A DNA stretch of 64,000 bases from Nitrososphaerales archaeon (lineage in GTDB: Archaea > Thermoproteota > Nitrososphaeria > Nitrososphaerales > Gagatemarchaeaceae): contig JAJTZB010000004.1 in assembly GCA_032906765.1 (NCBI GenBank), positions 62,001-126,000 on the forward strand. The letters are read 5' to 3'. Shown here in pieces: positions 31,690 through 39,827 of this stretch. The position numbers and the translations under genes were made by a program. The notes beneath the pieces are model-generated. The model saw only the letters and a program-made list of their open reading frames with translations, searched no databases and was not told the origin of the DNA. Position 1 is the stretch's first letter. Every line of letters begins with the position of its first letter.

Positions 31690-32019
31690 TTAGATTGGGA
31701 GTTTGATTTCGCCTTCGTATCGCCTGATACCACTTGATGCGAGACTCGAGCAGAACCGTTCCGCATCGGTGGCGGACACCCATCCTGAAATCGCCTTCGA
31801 ATTGCCATCGGCGTCGCAGAGCACGACGGCCGCCGTGCCTTCCTTTCCGTTTACCAACGCGAATAGTTCCTCCTCTCCCACTGGCGTCCAGTCCTCGCGG
31901 CCCATCTTCAGGAACAGTACGGGGTATGACAGGCCGGCGACCTCTTGCAGGGAGTCCACTGACTTCTTCACCCTCACCTTTCCCTGCTGGACAGCCGTGA
32001 AGTAGTCTATCTCGACCAC
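31690..32019 (-). CDS. Hypothetical small alpha/beta protein
   Basis: From GTG 32019 the product is 109 residues: MVEIDYFTAVQQGKVRVKKS, VAGLSYPVLFLKMGREDWTP, GTAAVVLCDADGNSKAISGW and DAERFCSSLASSGIRRY. It looks like a compact single domain. It overlaps the 3' end of the EamA-type gene by 13 bp and is probably coupled to it. No family is recognised. Confidence 0.6.
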   Translation of the reverse strand: MVEIDYFTAVQQGKVRVKKSVDSLQEVAGLSYPVLFLKMGREDWTPVGEEELFALVNGKEGTAAVVLCDADGNSKAISGWVSATDAERFCSSLASSGIRRYEGEIKLPI

Positions 32020-32459
32020 CCTGCGAGGAAGAGGAGGGTGAACACGCCAGCAATCGCGACGGCTTCCGACACCGTGAGTACCGACCCGAGGAGAAACACA
32101 GAAAGGATGGTGGTGACGACGGGGTATGTGTAGGCGACTGGGGCGACCGCAGAGACGACGCCCTTGTGAAGGGCCTTGTAGAGGAAGATGAAAGCGAAGA
32201 AGTTGAGTGCCCCGGCTCCCACGAGGAGAAGAGTAGGCGCAGGGCTGACCGCGATAGGAGGGTGAAGGAGCGGGAACAGAAGGAAGAGGACTAGCAGATT
32301 CGTCGAGAGGGTATAGACCACAGTGTTGTAGTGGCCGACCTTCTCTGATTGGTAGCGGGAGATATAGTCCGACGACCCCCAACAGACGGCTGCCGTCAGG
32401 CCCAGTAGGATGGGGAGAGATGACATGAAGATGACGTCAGACGCTTTCCCCGACGCCAC
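32007..32459 (-). CDS. EamA/DMT-type transporter, half-size
   Basis: This 150-residue protein has five predicted helices: LPILLGLTAAVCWGSSDYIS, TVVYTLSTNLLVLFLLFPLL, TLLLVGAGALNFFAFIFLYK, VSAVAPVAYTYPVVTTILSV and AVAIAGVFTLLFLAGW. This is one EamA repeat; most DMT exporters have two (about 300 residues). Single-repeat members exist and act as dimers, so it may be intact. The following gene overlaps its end. The substrate is unknown. Confidence 0.8.
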   Translation of the reverse strand: MASGKASDVIFMSSLPILLGLTAAVCWGSSDYISRYQSEKVGHYNTVVYTLSTNLLVLFLLFPLLHPPIAVSPAPTLLLVGAGALNFFAFIFLYKALHKGVVSAVAPVAYTYPVVTTILSVFLLGSVLTVSEAVAIAGVFTLLFLAGWSR

Positions 32460-32534
32460 GCGGTATTAAACGAATGAGCGTCGATTCGCGCAGGCGGACT
32501 CATGGAGGTCTGCCCCGATTTCTGATGCCTCGGG

Positions 32535-32540
32535 TTTAAG
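32535..32540 (+). promoter_or_regulatory. TATA-like box of the LLM oxidoreductase gene
   Basis: TTTAAG lies 33 bp upstream of the TTG start at 32568. Confidence 0.5.
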
Positions 32541-32567
32541 AGTTGTTCGCACGAGAGTCGACCTGCC

Positions 32568-33578
32568 TTGAAGATTGACGCCGAGCTGTTCGCAGCCTCG
32601 CCCTCTGAGGCAGCTGAACTCGCGAAGAAGGCGGAGGAGTTCGGTTTCGACTGCCTGTGGGTCAACGAAACAAAGCACGACCCGTTCCTACAGCTCACCC
32701 TAGCGGCCGCAAGCACGAGGTCAATCATGCTTGGCACATCAATCGCACTCGCCTTCACTAGGAGTCCGACAACGCTCGCGTATACGGCCTGGGACCTCCA
32801 GAACCTCTCCAGCGGCAGGCTGATACTTGGGCTCGGGAGCCAGGTCAAAGGGCACATAGAAAGGAGGTTCGGCTTGAAATGGGAGAGCCCGGCGCCGAAG
32901 ATGCGCGAGGTCATCCTGGCCCTCCGCTCTGTCTGGGAGAGCTGGCAGACCGGGTCGAAGCTTGACTTCCAGGGCAGGTTCTACAAGATAGACCTCATGA
33001 CGCCATTCTTCAGTCCTGGACCAATAGAGCATCCCATGATCCCAATCTACATAGCTGGGGTCAACGAGAGGATGTGCAACCTGGTTGGGAGGCTAGGGGA
33101 CGGCCTCCACGTTCACCCCCTGCACACAGCAAGATACCTGAAGGAGGCGATACTGCCAGCCATGTCGAGGGGACTCGAGAAGGTCGGGAGAAGAAGGGAG
33201 GACGTGGCGGTCGCGGCTTCGGTGTTCGCGGCTGTGGGGGACGACGAGGCCCAGATCAAGAACGTAAGACAGTTCTACAGGAACCAGATAGCTTTCTACG
33301 CTTCGACGAGAACCTACAGGAAGGTGATGGAACTCCACGGTTGGGGGGACGTTTGCGACAGACTCCACCAGCTTTCTGTCAGGGGAGAGTGGGGGAAGAT
33401 GGCGGATGAGGTTGGAGAGGAGGTGCTCGACGAATTCGTTGTGGAGGGGACTTGGAGGACGATTGGCGGCGAAGTCGCCAGGAAGTATCGGGGGATGGTC
33501 GACAGGGTTCGCTTCTACATTCCGTTCGACGGGGGCGAAGGCTGGAAAGGTCTAGTCGAGGGTTTCCCCGGGAACTAG
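32568..33578 (+). CDS. LLM-class flavin/F420-dependent oxidoreductase
   Basis: This 336-residue luciferase-like TIM barrel reads FAASPSEAAELAKKAEEFGF, DCLWVNETKHDPFLQLTLAA, IMLGTSIALAFTRSPTTLAY, LSSGRLILGLGSQVKGHIER and PIYIAGVNERMCNLVGRLGD. The FTRSP and GLGSQ stretches are typical of archaeal and actinobacterial F420-dependent members (Mer/FGD-like). The substrate cannot be told. It starts at TTG with an upstream TTTAAG box, and is convergent with a nitroreductase gene. Confidence 0.9.
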   Translation: MKIDAELFAASPSEAAELAKKAEEFGFDCLWVNETKHDPFLQLTLAAASTRSIMLGTSIALAFTRSPTTLAYTAWDLQNLSSGRLILGLGSQVKGHIERRFGLKWESPAPKMREVILALRSVWESWQTGSKLDFQGRFYKIDLMTPFFSPGPIEHPMIPIYIAGVNERMCNLVGRLGDGLHVHPLHTARYLKEAILPAMSRGLEKVGRRREDVAVAASVFAAVGDDEAQIKNVRQFYRNQIAFYASTRTYRKVMELHGWGDVCDRLHQLSVRGEWGKMADEVGEEVLDEFVVEGTWRTIGGEVARKYRGMVDRVRFYIPFDGGEGWKGLVEGFPGN

Positions 33579-34084
33579 AGCTGGAGCTTCTGTCCGTACC
33601 TGTCCAGGAATGCTATCTCGCCCAGAGGTCGTCTGTTCTTCCTGCCCAGGAGCTTCTTGGCGGGGTACCCGAAACCGACGGCGACGGTGAGGCTCAGGTC
33701 TGAGGGAAGGGCGAAGTCGCGGGCGACCTTCTCTTTGTCGAAGCCGGTGAAGACTCGGGAAGCGACCCCGTAGTTCCATGCTGCTAACTCCATGTCCTGC
33801 ACGACCCTCCCAGCGTCGAAGGCGTGGAAGTTGTACTTCGGATTGGTGAGCACGAGAACCGCGAAGTCTGCACCCCCCACCCAGTGGCCCGTCGTGCTGT
33901 CGTCGGCGAGCTTCTTCACACGAGCAGGGTCCTGAATCAGCACGAACCTCCAATGCTGGTAGTTGACGCCGCTGGCGGTCAACCGTGCGGCTTCAAGGAC
34001 CTTCTTCTTGACGTCCGTGGGGACGCGTTTCTCAGCGTACTCTGTCGGCTCGAGCTTTGTCGCTATGCAATCAAAGGTGTCCAT
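33575..34084 (-). CDS. Nitroreductase-family protein
   Basis: This 169-residue FMN-type fold reads FDCIATKLEPTEYAEKRVPT (start), ARLTASGVNYQHWRFVLIQD, GADFAVLVLTNPKYNFHAFD, AGRVVQDMELAAWNYGVASR and LSLTVAVGFGYPAKKLLGRK. The N-terminal RxS-type signature is weak. Such proteins reduce nitro groups, quinones or act on other substrates with NAD(P)H. The stop overlaps the end of the convergent LLM gene by 4 bp. Confidence 0.88.
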   Translation of the reverse strand: MDTFDCIATKLEPTEYAEKRVPTDVKKKVLEAARLTASGVNYQHWRFVLIQDPARVKKLADDSTTGHWVGGADFAVLVLTNPKYNFHAFDAGRVVQDMELAAWNYGVASRVFTGFDKEKVARDFALPSDLSLTVAVGFGYPAKKLLGRKNRRPLGEIAFLDRYGQKLQL

Positions 34085-34189
34085 GTGATTGAGAACAGGG
34101 GGCGTCCGTAATAGCCTTGCCGTAGCTTTCGCGAGGGCAATCCCACGCTGGTTTTTTATACCAGAAGTTGAATCTAACCCCGAGTAGGA

Positions 34190-34543
34190 ATGGCAGTCGA
34201 ACAGGTTGATATCAAAGAAGTGCAGAGAGAGGTATCAAAGATTGTGGACCCTGAGATCGGGATGCCCATAGTCGAGATGAACTTGATTGACAAGCTTGAC
34301 ATCAAGGAAGGGAACATCGACGTCGAGTACCACGCTACCACCCAGTTCTGCCCGCCAGTGTTCGCACTGAAGATCTCTCAGGACCTGAGGGACAACCTCA
34401 TGCATGTGAAGGGAGTGAAGAACGTCAAGGTGATCGTGACCGGCCACTATTTCTCAGACGCGATAAACAGACAGGTAAACAAGCCGGCAGAGGCGCAGGG
34501 ACAGGCGCAGTCCGGGCAACAGACACAGAGCCAGCAGTCATAG
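34190..34543 (+). CDS. MIP18/SufT-type metal-sulfur cluster assembly factor (DUF59)
   Basis: This 117-residue protein reads VSKIVDPEIGMPIVEMNLID, TTQFCPPVFALKISQDLRDN and KGVKNVKVIVTGHYFSDAIN. The DPEIG motif and the conserved Cys in FCPP mark the DUF59/MIP18 family that helps mature Fe-S proteins. A Gln-rich tail (GQAQSGQQTQSQQS) follows. GTTTTTTATACC about 35 bp upstream is a good TATA box. Confidence 0.92.
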   Translation: MAVEQVDIKEVQREVSKIVDPEIGMPIVEMNLIDKLDIKEGNIDVEYHATTQFCPPVFALKISQDLRDNLMHVKGVKNVKVIVTGHYFSDAINRQVNKPAEAQGQAQSGQQTQSQQS

Positions 34544-35158
34544 GAGAGTCAGGGCTGCGGATATGGCCCCGACCTTCGCCTTCTGACCGCTTTCTCCCCC
34601 GCACAACACGACCGCGTCCCCATCGCGCAGAGGAATCTCCTTTCTCAGCACTCTCCACGCGGGACTCGGAAAGTCCCTTTCGCAGTTGGAAGAGCCCCCG
34701 GGTATCGTGAACCTGCCTCCCTTGATGGCGTAGGTCGTTGCCCCCGAGGCGCCGACCATGATTGCGGAATCCCTTTGCTCGATGCCGGCTTGTAGGTTCC
34801 GCGCCCCGGCCTTCACGGCTACAGCGGCCTGAGCGCTGCCCACGGTCAGTGTTGTGCCCTCAAGAGGGATGACGCGGGACAGCTTCTGCCTGATTCCAGC
34901 GTAGACCTTGCGGCCTGAGGTCGTCAAGCGACAACCGGAAGCGATGGTCTCGATGTATCCGTGCTCTGTCAGTTTCTTCAGGATTGTTCGGATGGCACCC
35001 TCTCCCAGACCAGTTTCCCGTGCGAGCGCCTGCCTGCCAATCATCTTGCTGTCGCCGATGGACAGGAAGGCGAGGAGGAAGTGGCCCCGTGTGAAGCTCG
35101 GCGAAGGTCCGCGGCCTTCGCTGGCCGCAATCTGCAGGAGGGAGGAGAGCGAGGGCAA
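34538..35158 (-). CDS. DUF4443-type winged-helix protein
   Basis: This 206-residue protein has an N-terminal winged helix (HFLLAFLSIGDSKMIGRQAL, GLGEGAIRTILKKLTEHGYI, RLTTSGRKVYAGI). The C-terminal domain includes GTTLTVGSAQAAVAVKAGAR, IEQRDSAIMVGASGATTYAI and GDAVVLCGGESGQKAKVGAI. This matches the archaeal DUF4443 architecture, likely a ligand-binding regulator. The stop overlaps the end of the convergent MIP18 gene. The effector is unknown. Confidence 0.82.
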   Translation of the reverse strand: MPSLSSLLQIAASEGRGPSPSFTRGHFLLAFLSIGDSKMIGRQALARETGLGEGAIRTILKKLTEHGYIETIASGCRLTTSGRKVYAGIRQKLSRVIPLEGTTLTVGSAQAAVAVKAGARNLQAGIEQRDSAIMVGASGATTYAIKGGRFTIPGGSSNCERDFPSPAWRVLRKEIPLRDGDAVVLCGGESGQKAKVGAISAALTLL

Positions 35159-35228
35159 CGCGTAACAGTGTCTGGATTCTTCGTCGTTTTAACTGATTCC
35201 TGACTCCGCAAAGGGTGCTGGCTGAACT

Positions 35229-35251
35229 TTTATATTGGATGGATTATCCAA
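35229..35251 (+). promoter_or_regulatory. TATA box and inverted repeat upstream of the ECF S-component gene
   Basis: TTTATATT (35229-35236) is followed by TTGGAT at 35235-35240 and its complement ATCCAA at 35246-35251. The ATG follows at 35257. This is a candidate repressor site. Confidence 0.5.
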
Positions 35252-35256
35252 CCACT

Positions 35257-35805
35257 ATGCGCACGCATTCGGTGGCGGTTGTGGCCGTGTTCACGGCTGC
35301 CATCGTCGGCTCCAACTTCGCGCTTGCTCAGTTTCCTGATGTCAAATTGCTCGACACCCTTGTCTTCATCTGCTCTTTCGTCTTCGGCCTTGGAACGGGT
35401 GCTGCAGTGGCAGTCCTCTCGGAGACGATCTGGAGCTTCGTCAGCCCGTGGGGAGTTGCCGGGTCAATCACCCCATTCCTCGTGACGGGTGAACTGCTTT
35501 TCGTTGTAGCTGGATGGGCGACCTCCAAGATTTGGAGGGATAGGCTCTCTGCTGTCTCGCCCACCTCGCTGTTCATCGGTGCGGTGATGGCAATATGCGC
35601 GTTCGGCTGGGACTTCGAGACCAACGCGGCCACTGCTCTCCTCTACAACTGGCCACAGCTCACCGTTCCGATGCTGGTTGGCTACGAATTGCAGGGAGCC
35701 ATCTTCGCCGTCGCCCACGAAGTGAGTGACTTCGTCCTGGGCGCGTTCCTCGTTCCCGTAGTGGCTACCATTCTCATCCCTCGTCTGGCGCGGAGGATGA
35801 GTTGA
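35257..35805 (+). CDS. ECF-transporter substrate-binding (S) component-like membrane protein
   Basis: From ATG 35257 the product is 182 residues with about five or six helices (VAVVAVFTAAIVGSNFALAQ, LVFICSFVFGLGTGAAVAVL, ITPFLVTGELLFVVAGWATS, ...GAFLVPVVATILIP). The pattern fits vitamin-specific S components of energy-coupling-factor importers. It is followed after 1 bp by a DUF4430 lipid- or membrane-anchored protein. DUF4430 is found in transcobalamin-like proteins, so cobalamin is a reasonable but unproven substrate. No EcfA/EcfT gene is nearby. Confidence 0.75.
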   Translation: MRTHSVAVVAVFTAAIVGSNFALAQFPDVKLLDTLVFICSFVFGLGTGAAVAVLSETIWSFVSPWGVAGSITPFLVTGELLFVVAGWATSKIWRDRLSAVSPTSLFIGAVMAICAFGWDFETNAATALLYNWPQLTVPMLVGYELQGAIFAVAHEVSDFVLGAFLVPVVATILIPRLARRMS

Positions 35806-35806
35806 G

Positions 35807-36499
35807 ATGATTCCCAAGGAGGCGCTCTACGGAGCCATCGCTGTACTGCTAGCTACCAGCCTTCTAGCGTCCTCTCTCGCGCTCAACTACTACAACCAGT
35901 ACCAGCAGCAATCTTCGGAGGCGCAGAGTTACGCCGGCGAGCTCAGAGTGAACTTGGGCGAGTACAGGTCGCTCAGCTCCTCCTACCAAGTTGCTCTGAA
36001 GGACTATAACAGCACAATATCGTTGCTGTCACAGGCGGTTTCCGGTCTCAACACAAGCTCACCCACGTACGCGCGGGCAAGCCTTGCGCTCGCTTTGCTC
36101 TGGCGGAGCTACCTCAACCTGTCGAGAGCCGAGCCAATTTCTGCCGCCTACTCGGTAAACGTGTTCTTCGAATTCGGGAACGGGACTAGGAGATGGTTCA
36201 ATGAAACGGCTGTACAGCCAGGGTGGAACGCTTACATCGTCACTCTGGTTGTTGTGAACGGCAAAATGCAGGCCACGTGGTACCCGAGCTACGGGGAGCA
36301 CTTCGTCACTGGCCTCGCGGGAATCCAGGACGACCCGGCGGTGAACAGGGCTTGGTTGCTTTGGACGTGGGACTCGGTCCACAGGTGGCAGACAGCTTCC
36401 GTCGGGGCAGATCAGGTTCCAGCGCTCAACGGAACTGTCTTTGCGTGGACATACTGCTCCTACAACCCTAGCACGTACGCGCCACTCTGCGCCCCTTAG
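35807..36499 (+). CDS. DUF4430-domain extracellular protein
   Basis: This 230-residue protein has an N-terminal membrane anchor (YGAIAVLLATSLLASSLALN), a coiled-coil stalk (SYAGELRVNLGEYRSLSSSY) and a C-terminal DUF4430 domain: YSVNVFFEFGNGTRRWFNET, GWNAYIVTLVVV, WLLWTWDSVHRWQTAS and NGTVFAWTYCSY. DUF4430 corresponds to the C-terminal domain of vitamin B12 carriers. It is co-transcribed with the ECF S-component, suggesting surface capture of a corrinoid for the importer. Confidence 0.82.
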   Translation: MIPKEALYGAIAVLLATSLLASSLALNYYNQYQQQSSEAQSYAGELRVNLGEYRSLSSSYQVALKDYNSTISLLSQAVSGLNTSSPTYARASLALALLWRSYLNLSRAEPISAAYSVNVFFEFGNGTRRWFNETAVQPGWNAYIVTLVVVNGKMQATWYPSYGEHFVTGLAGIQDDPAVNRAWLLWTWDSVHRWQTASVGADQVPALNGTVFAWTYCSYNPSTYAPLCAP

Positions 36500-36500
36500 A

Positions 36501-37175
36501 TCAACGAGGGACGATGTCAGCGAAGTAGAAGCCGTCCCGCTCCACAACTTCGCCAACGCTGACGCCGATTCCGTCCTTGAACAGGGGACCATCATAGACG
36601 AATGTGTGGAACTCTCCATTCTCGCCGCAGGGGTCGACCTTGCTGGGTAGCCTCGAGAGGAACTGAGAGTCGAACTCCGCACCGCAGAAATCCCTGCCCA
36701 ACGCCTTCGGGTCCACGCAGCACACGATTGCTTTGAACCCAGAGTCGATAAAAGACCTCGCCAACGCTGACGTCTCCCGTCCCCAGAGAGGGAAGACACA
36801 GTGCATCCCGAGCTCGGACAGCCGTTCCTCCCTGTAGCGCCTGATGTCCTGAAGGAAAAGATCGCCGAAGATGACGTGTTCGACGCCGGCGGCTTTGTGC
36901 TTCTCTAGGGCGAAACGCATTCTGGCGTCGTACTCCTTATTGTCGGCGCCCCTGTTTATCCAAACCTTCTCGACGGGTAGCCCCAGCATCTCTGCCTGTT
37001 GCTCCAGCAACTCTCTCCGCACCCCGTGCATGCTGACTCGGTCGAAATCGCGTGTGAAAGTCGTCAGAAGTGAGGGAACATGGAAGAGACCCTGTTTCGT
37101 TATTTCGTGAAACGCCATGGCACTGTCTTTTCCGCCGCTCCAACAGAGCAACGCCTCGCGCATCTGTCTCGGCAC
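36501..37175 (-). CDS. Diphthine-ammonia ligase-like ATP-binding protein (Dph6 family)
   Basis: This 224-residue N-type ATP pyrophosphatase reads EALLCWSGGKDSAMAFHEIT (PP-loop SGGKDS), MHGVRRELLEQQAEMLGLPV, GVEHVIFGDLFLQDIRRYRE and PLWGRETSALARSFIDSGFK, then GENGEFHTFVYDGPLF near the end. These motifs are those of Dph6, which makes the last step of diphthamide synthesis on aEF2. The start may be GTG 37175 or the internal ATG (MREALL). Confidence 0.92.
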   Translation of the reverse strand: MPRQMREALLCWSGGKDSAMAFHEITKQGLFHVPSLLTTFTRDFDRVSMHGVRRELLEQQAEMLGLPVEKVWINRGADNKEYDARMRFALEKHKAAGVEHVIFGDLFLQDIRRYREERLSELGMHCVFPLWGRETSALARSFIDSGFKAIVCCVDPKALGRDFCGAEFDSQFLSRLPSKVDPCGENGEFHTFVYDGPLFKDGIGVSVGEVVERDGFYFADIVPR

Positions 37176-37552
37176 AAAGGGTCGACGGGCCTTTAACCGT
37201 TGGCTGGATGGAAAGCCTCGGCCGCCGGGTAGTTGCGTAAAGACATCAGTGAGGGACGAGCCGCTAGAGCCTCCGCTGATTTACCACTCCCCTTGGAGTT
37301 CCAGGAGACTCAGCCTGTGAGGAGCAGATGAGATGCGCCCTTCAGGCGAGTTACCTTCGGGCCGTCCAGCCTAATGTGCCGTCGGTGGCTCATGCTCATG
37401 CGTGAAAGAGGGCCCGGAAGCCAACATGAGCAGTCAAATCAATCATATCTGACAATCAGCTCAAGGCAGTGGACAGCCGCCCCAGAAGAGTTTAAGCCCC
37501 TTACGCTGTTCTCAGTCATGATGGCGAATTCCCTCGTAGCCCCTTCGCTATC
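37176..37552. other. 375-bp region without a convincing gene
   Basis: No coding frame is evident. TTTAAG at 37491-37496 is TATA-like and may serve the gene starting at GTG 37553 with a leader of about 30 nt. Confidence 0.35.
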
Positions 37553-37993
37553 GTGGGGAAATTGAAGAATCCGCCCCCGCGAGGGGGAGATGGGTCAGAG
37601 ACAGAAGAGGAGTTCAAGGCGCTCATCGTGGCTACAATCTTGGACTCGAGAACAGAGGAGGCCATCAGGCTGCTCTGCGAGCACTACAGAGTCAGGGTGC
37701 CAAGGCTGCGGGTGGGGGTCCTTGAGGGGCGCACTAAGGGAGTGGCGGCTGTGTACTCGCTGGAGAGGAAGGAAATCCTCGCCGCGAAGATGGAGTACCT
37801 CTACGACCCGTTCGTGATGATACATGAGTTCTACCACCACCTCAGGTCTGTGAGCGGCAAGCACAGGGGAACTGAGAGGCAGGCGGACATTTTCGCTGCA
37901 GACTTCGTGGAGGCGTACAAGACGGCGGCAGCCAAAGTGAGGGCGATGCAGGAGGCGGGGTGGACTTGGACGTCTCGCGCAAGAAATGAATGA
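37553..37993 (+). CDS. Zincin-like (HExxH) hypothetical protein
   Basis: This 146-residue protein reads FKALIVATILDSRTEEAIRL, YSLERKEILAAKMEYLYDPF, VMIHEFYHHLRSVSGKHRGT and ERQADIFAADFVEAYK. HEFYH is an HExxH metalloprotease motif, and the following ExQAD with a helix supplies a possible third ligand, as in small gluzincin/ImmA-like domains. The start is GTG 37553, or TTG three codons later. The substrate is unknown. Confidence 0.7.
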   Translation: MGKLKNPPPRGGDGSETEEEFKALIVATILDSRTEEAIRLLCEHYRVRVPRLRVGVLEGRTKGVAAVYSLERKEILAAKMEYLYDPFVMIHEFYHHLRSVSGKHRGTERQADIFAADFVEAYKTAAAKVRAMQEAGWTWTSRARNE

Positions 37994-37998
37994 TGTGG

Positions 37999-38157
37999 TC
38001 AGAGGCCTACTGCGGACCACACGTCATCGTCGTTGTCAAGGAGTGTGAAGCCGCACCTGTCGCACCTCCTTCCTGATATCATAACCATCTTCTGCCCGTC
38101 GCCAACCTGCCGGCCGTACTCCACCATCTGTCCGGCATGACACCTCTCGCAGCTCAA
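37999..38157 (-). CDS. Small zinc-ribbon protein
   Basis: From TTG 38157 the product is 52 residues: MSCERCHAGQMVEYGRQVGD, GQKMVMISGRRCDRCGFTLL and DNDDDVWSAVGL. CxxC at the start and CDRC later form a zinc ribbon. A TTATTA box about 28 bp upstream on this strand fits a leaderless TTG start. The longer frame upstream is not protein-like. It is divergent from the HIT gene. Confidence 0.65.
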   Translation of the reverse strand: MSCERCHAGQMVEYGRQVGDGQKMVMISGRRCDRCGFTLLDNDDDVWSAVGL

Positions 38158-38237
38158 CCAGAATGAACCTCCCAACCAGAGTAATAAGCTGCTCTGCAAC
38201 AGAAACTTTAGAGGACTCGGGTGAAATAGGGGCAAGG

Positions 38238-38705
38238 TTGGCATCGGACCATACTAGGCACCTTCCCAGCTCGTTCAACGTACCTCGGGAGGAGTGTATC
38301 TTCTGCAAAATCGTCGCCGGGAAAGCCTCGTCCTACCTAGTCTACGAAGACGACGAGTACATCGCGTTCCTAGATATCGCGCCCTTCGCTCACGGTCACA
38401 CCCTGGTCTGTCCCAAGAAGCACGGTGAGACAATCTGGGACATGAACGAGACCGACATCGGCGGCCTGTTCAGAGTGGCCTCGAAGGTCTCCAAGGCTGT
38501 GGTGGGAGCCGTCGACGCGGATGGGTTCAGGCTTGTGCAGAACAACGGCGAAGCGGCAAATCAGGTGGTCGCTCACGTACACGTTCACGTCATCCCCGTG
38601 AAGATGGAGGACAAGGGAAGGTTCGCAGGAAGGAAATCTCTCTCCGCCGGCGAGATGGATTCGATTGCGAAGGCCATCAGGGATGAGATGCTCAAGTCCG
38701 CCTAG
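38238..38705 (+). CDS. HIT-family nucleotide hydrolase
   Basis: From TTG 38238 the product is 155 residues. CIFCKIVAGKASSYLVYEDD opens the domain (CxxC zinc pair partly present), DIAPFAHGHTLVCPKKH follows, and HVHVHVIPV is the HIT active site (HxHxHxx). These enzymes hydrolyse nucleoside phosphoramidates or dinucleoside polyphosphates. The domain begins at about residue 20, so the exact start is uncertain; AACTTTAG about 30 bp upstream is TATA-like. Confidence 0.9.
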   Translation: MASDHTRHLPSSFNVPREECIFCKIVAGKASSYLVYEDDEYIAFLDIAPFAHGHTLVCPKKHGETIWDMNETDIGGLFRVASKVSKAVVGAVDADGFRLVQNNGEAANQVVAHVHVHVIPVKMEDKGRFAGRKSLSAGEMDSIAKAIRDEMLKSA

Positions 38706-39013
38706 AAGGAGAAGGTTTCTTCCAGGACCATCCTGGTGAGTTTGCTCTTTTCGCCGAAGTGCTTCATGTAGTCCTCCCTGAGGGCCTTGGCCGGCCCGTC
38801 GAGGTAGGACTTGAGAGCTGCTGAATCCTTGGCCTCGTAAATCATGGCGTGCTTGGCCGACCTGCCCTCCTTCACGGAGTACATCTTGGCGCCCTTGAAT
38901 GAGCCTGCGCGCACGACCTGAGGGACGTGGACAGACCGCATCCACTTCTCCCACTCGGCCTCGACTGCGGGGTCGATTTCAAACCAGACTGTGTAGAGGA
39001 CTTTGGGCATCAT
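38702..39013 (-). CDS. DUF4286-like ferredoxin-fold protein
   Basis: This 103-residue protein reads VLYTVWFEIDPAVEAEWEKW, MRSVHVPQVVRAGSFKGAKM, KHAMIYEAKDSAALKSYLDG and DYMKHFGEKSKLTRMVLEE. This is the dimeric alpha/beta-barrel pattern of DUF4286 and related proteins. The role is unknown. The 3' end overlaps the convergent HIT gene by 4 bp. Confidence 0.75.
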   Translation of the reverse strand: MMPKVLYTVWFEIDPAVEAEWEKWMRSVHVPQVVRAGSFKGAKMYSVKEGRSAKHAMIYEAKDSAALKSYLDGPAKALREDYMKHFGEKSKLTRMVLEETFSF

Positions 39014-39072
39014 TCTTAGACGACAAATCTCGCTAGTTATCTCTTCGCCTTAGAGTCGCCCGCGGGATTGGT

Positions 39073-39693
39073 TCACTCTTTCTTGTCTGGTTTGATTGAG
39101 ATTTTAGTCCCGACGACGCTGTTGTTCGGGACGAGCACCCGTGTGCCATCTTCCTTGATTATCGTCGTGAAGAGTGTCGAGACCTCTTCGACAGTCCCTT
39201 CTTCGCTGCTGATGATGACCCTGTCACCAATCTTGAACGGCCTGGAAAGTAGCAGAAAGAGCCCTGCCACCGCCTAACCTAGGACGCTCTGGGTCGCTGT
39301 CCCGACCACCAGACCCAGAAAACCGCCCAGCGCGACACCTGCTACCCCTCCAGCGACCCCTCCAGCGATTGCAGCCGCCAGCGCCCCGAACCCGACCAAC
39401 CTTAGCATGTTCTTGACCGCAGCCGCAGTGGAATGCGGAAGCCTCACGCGGACTGACCAGTAGACCACTGTGGCGAAGGCGTTGACGATCAGATAGCCGA
39501 AGGCCAAGGCAAGCAGGATGTTGACGTATAGAAGGTAGGACGGAGGAAATGTGAGGTTCAATTCTGGTAGAAGACGTATGATGAGGTCGTTCAGGAGTGC
39601 AGTGACTACGACATACAGGACGAGATAGGCGGCGAGGAGCAAGAGCTCCTTCCTCAGAGCCCTAGCTGTGCTAGGCGGGCGCGCCAACGCCAT
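39073..39693 (-). pseudogene. Small MscS-type channel gene interrupted by one in-frame TAG (39274-39276)
   Basis: The gene begins at 39693 with two or three helices (LLLLAAYLVLYVVVTALLND; ILLALAFGYLIVNAFATVV) and the pore helix GGVAGVALGGFLGLVVGTAT-QSVLG. A TAG follows, then the same frame continues AVAGLFLLLSRPFKIGDRVI and EVSTLFTTIIKEDGTRVLVP, the MscS beta domain with the VPNN motif. The interruption falls at the pore-helix/beta-domain joint where family members usually have G-N/Q. Flanks are intact and in frame. The total would be about 206 residues, a short MscS without the large C-terminal domain. Confidence 0.75.
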
Positions 39694-39827
39694 GGACGAC
39701 TCTGAGCGCCCCTAAAGGATTACGTGGGGTGGCGGCCATGTTCCGGATGAATGTGACAACTCAGGCGTGGTTGGGGGTCCAGTGTCTTGGCCAGGATGAA
39801 TTCGGTGATTGGGTCAGTTCCGCCAGC

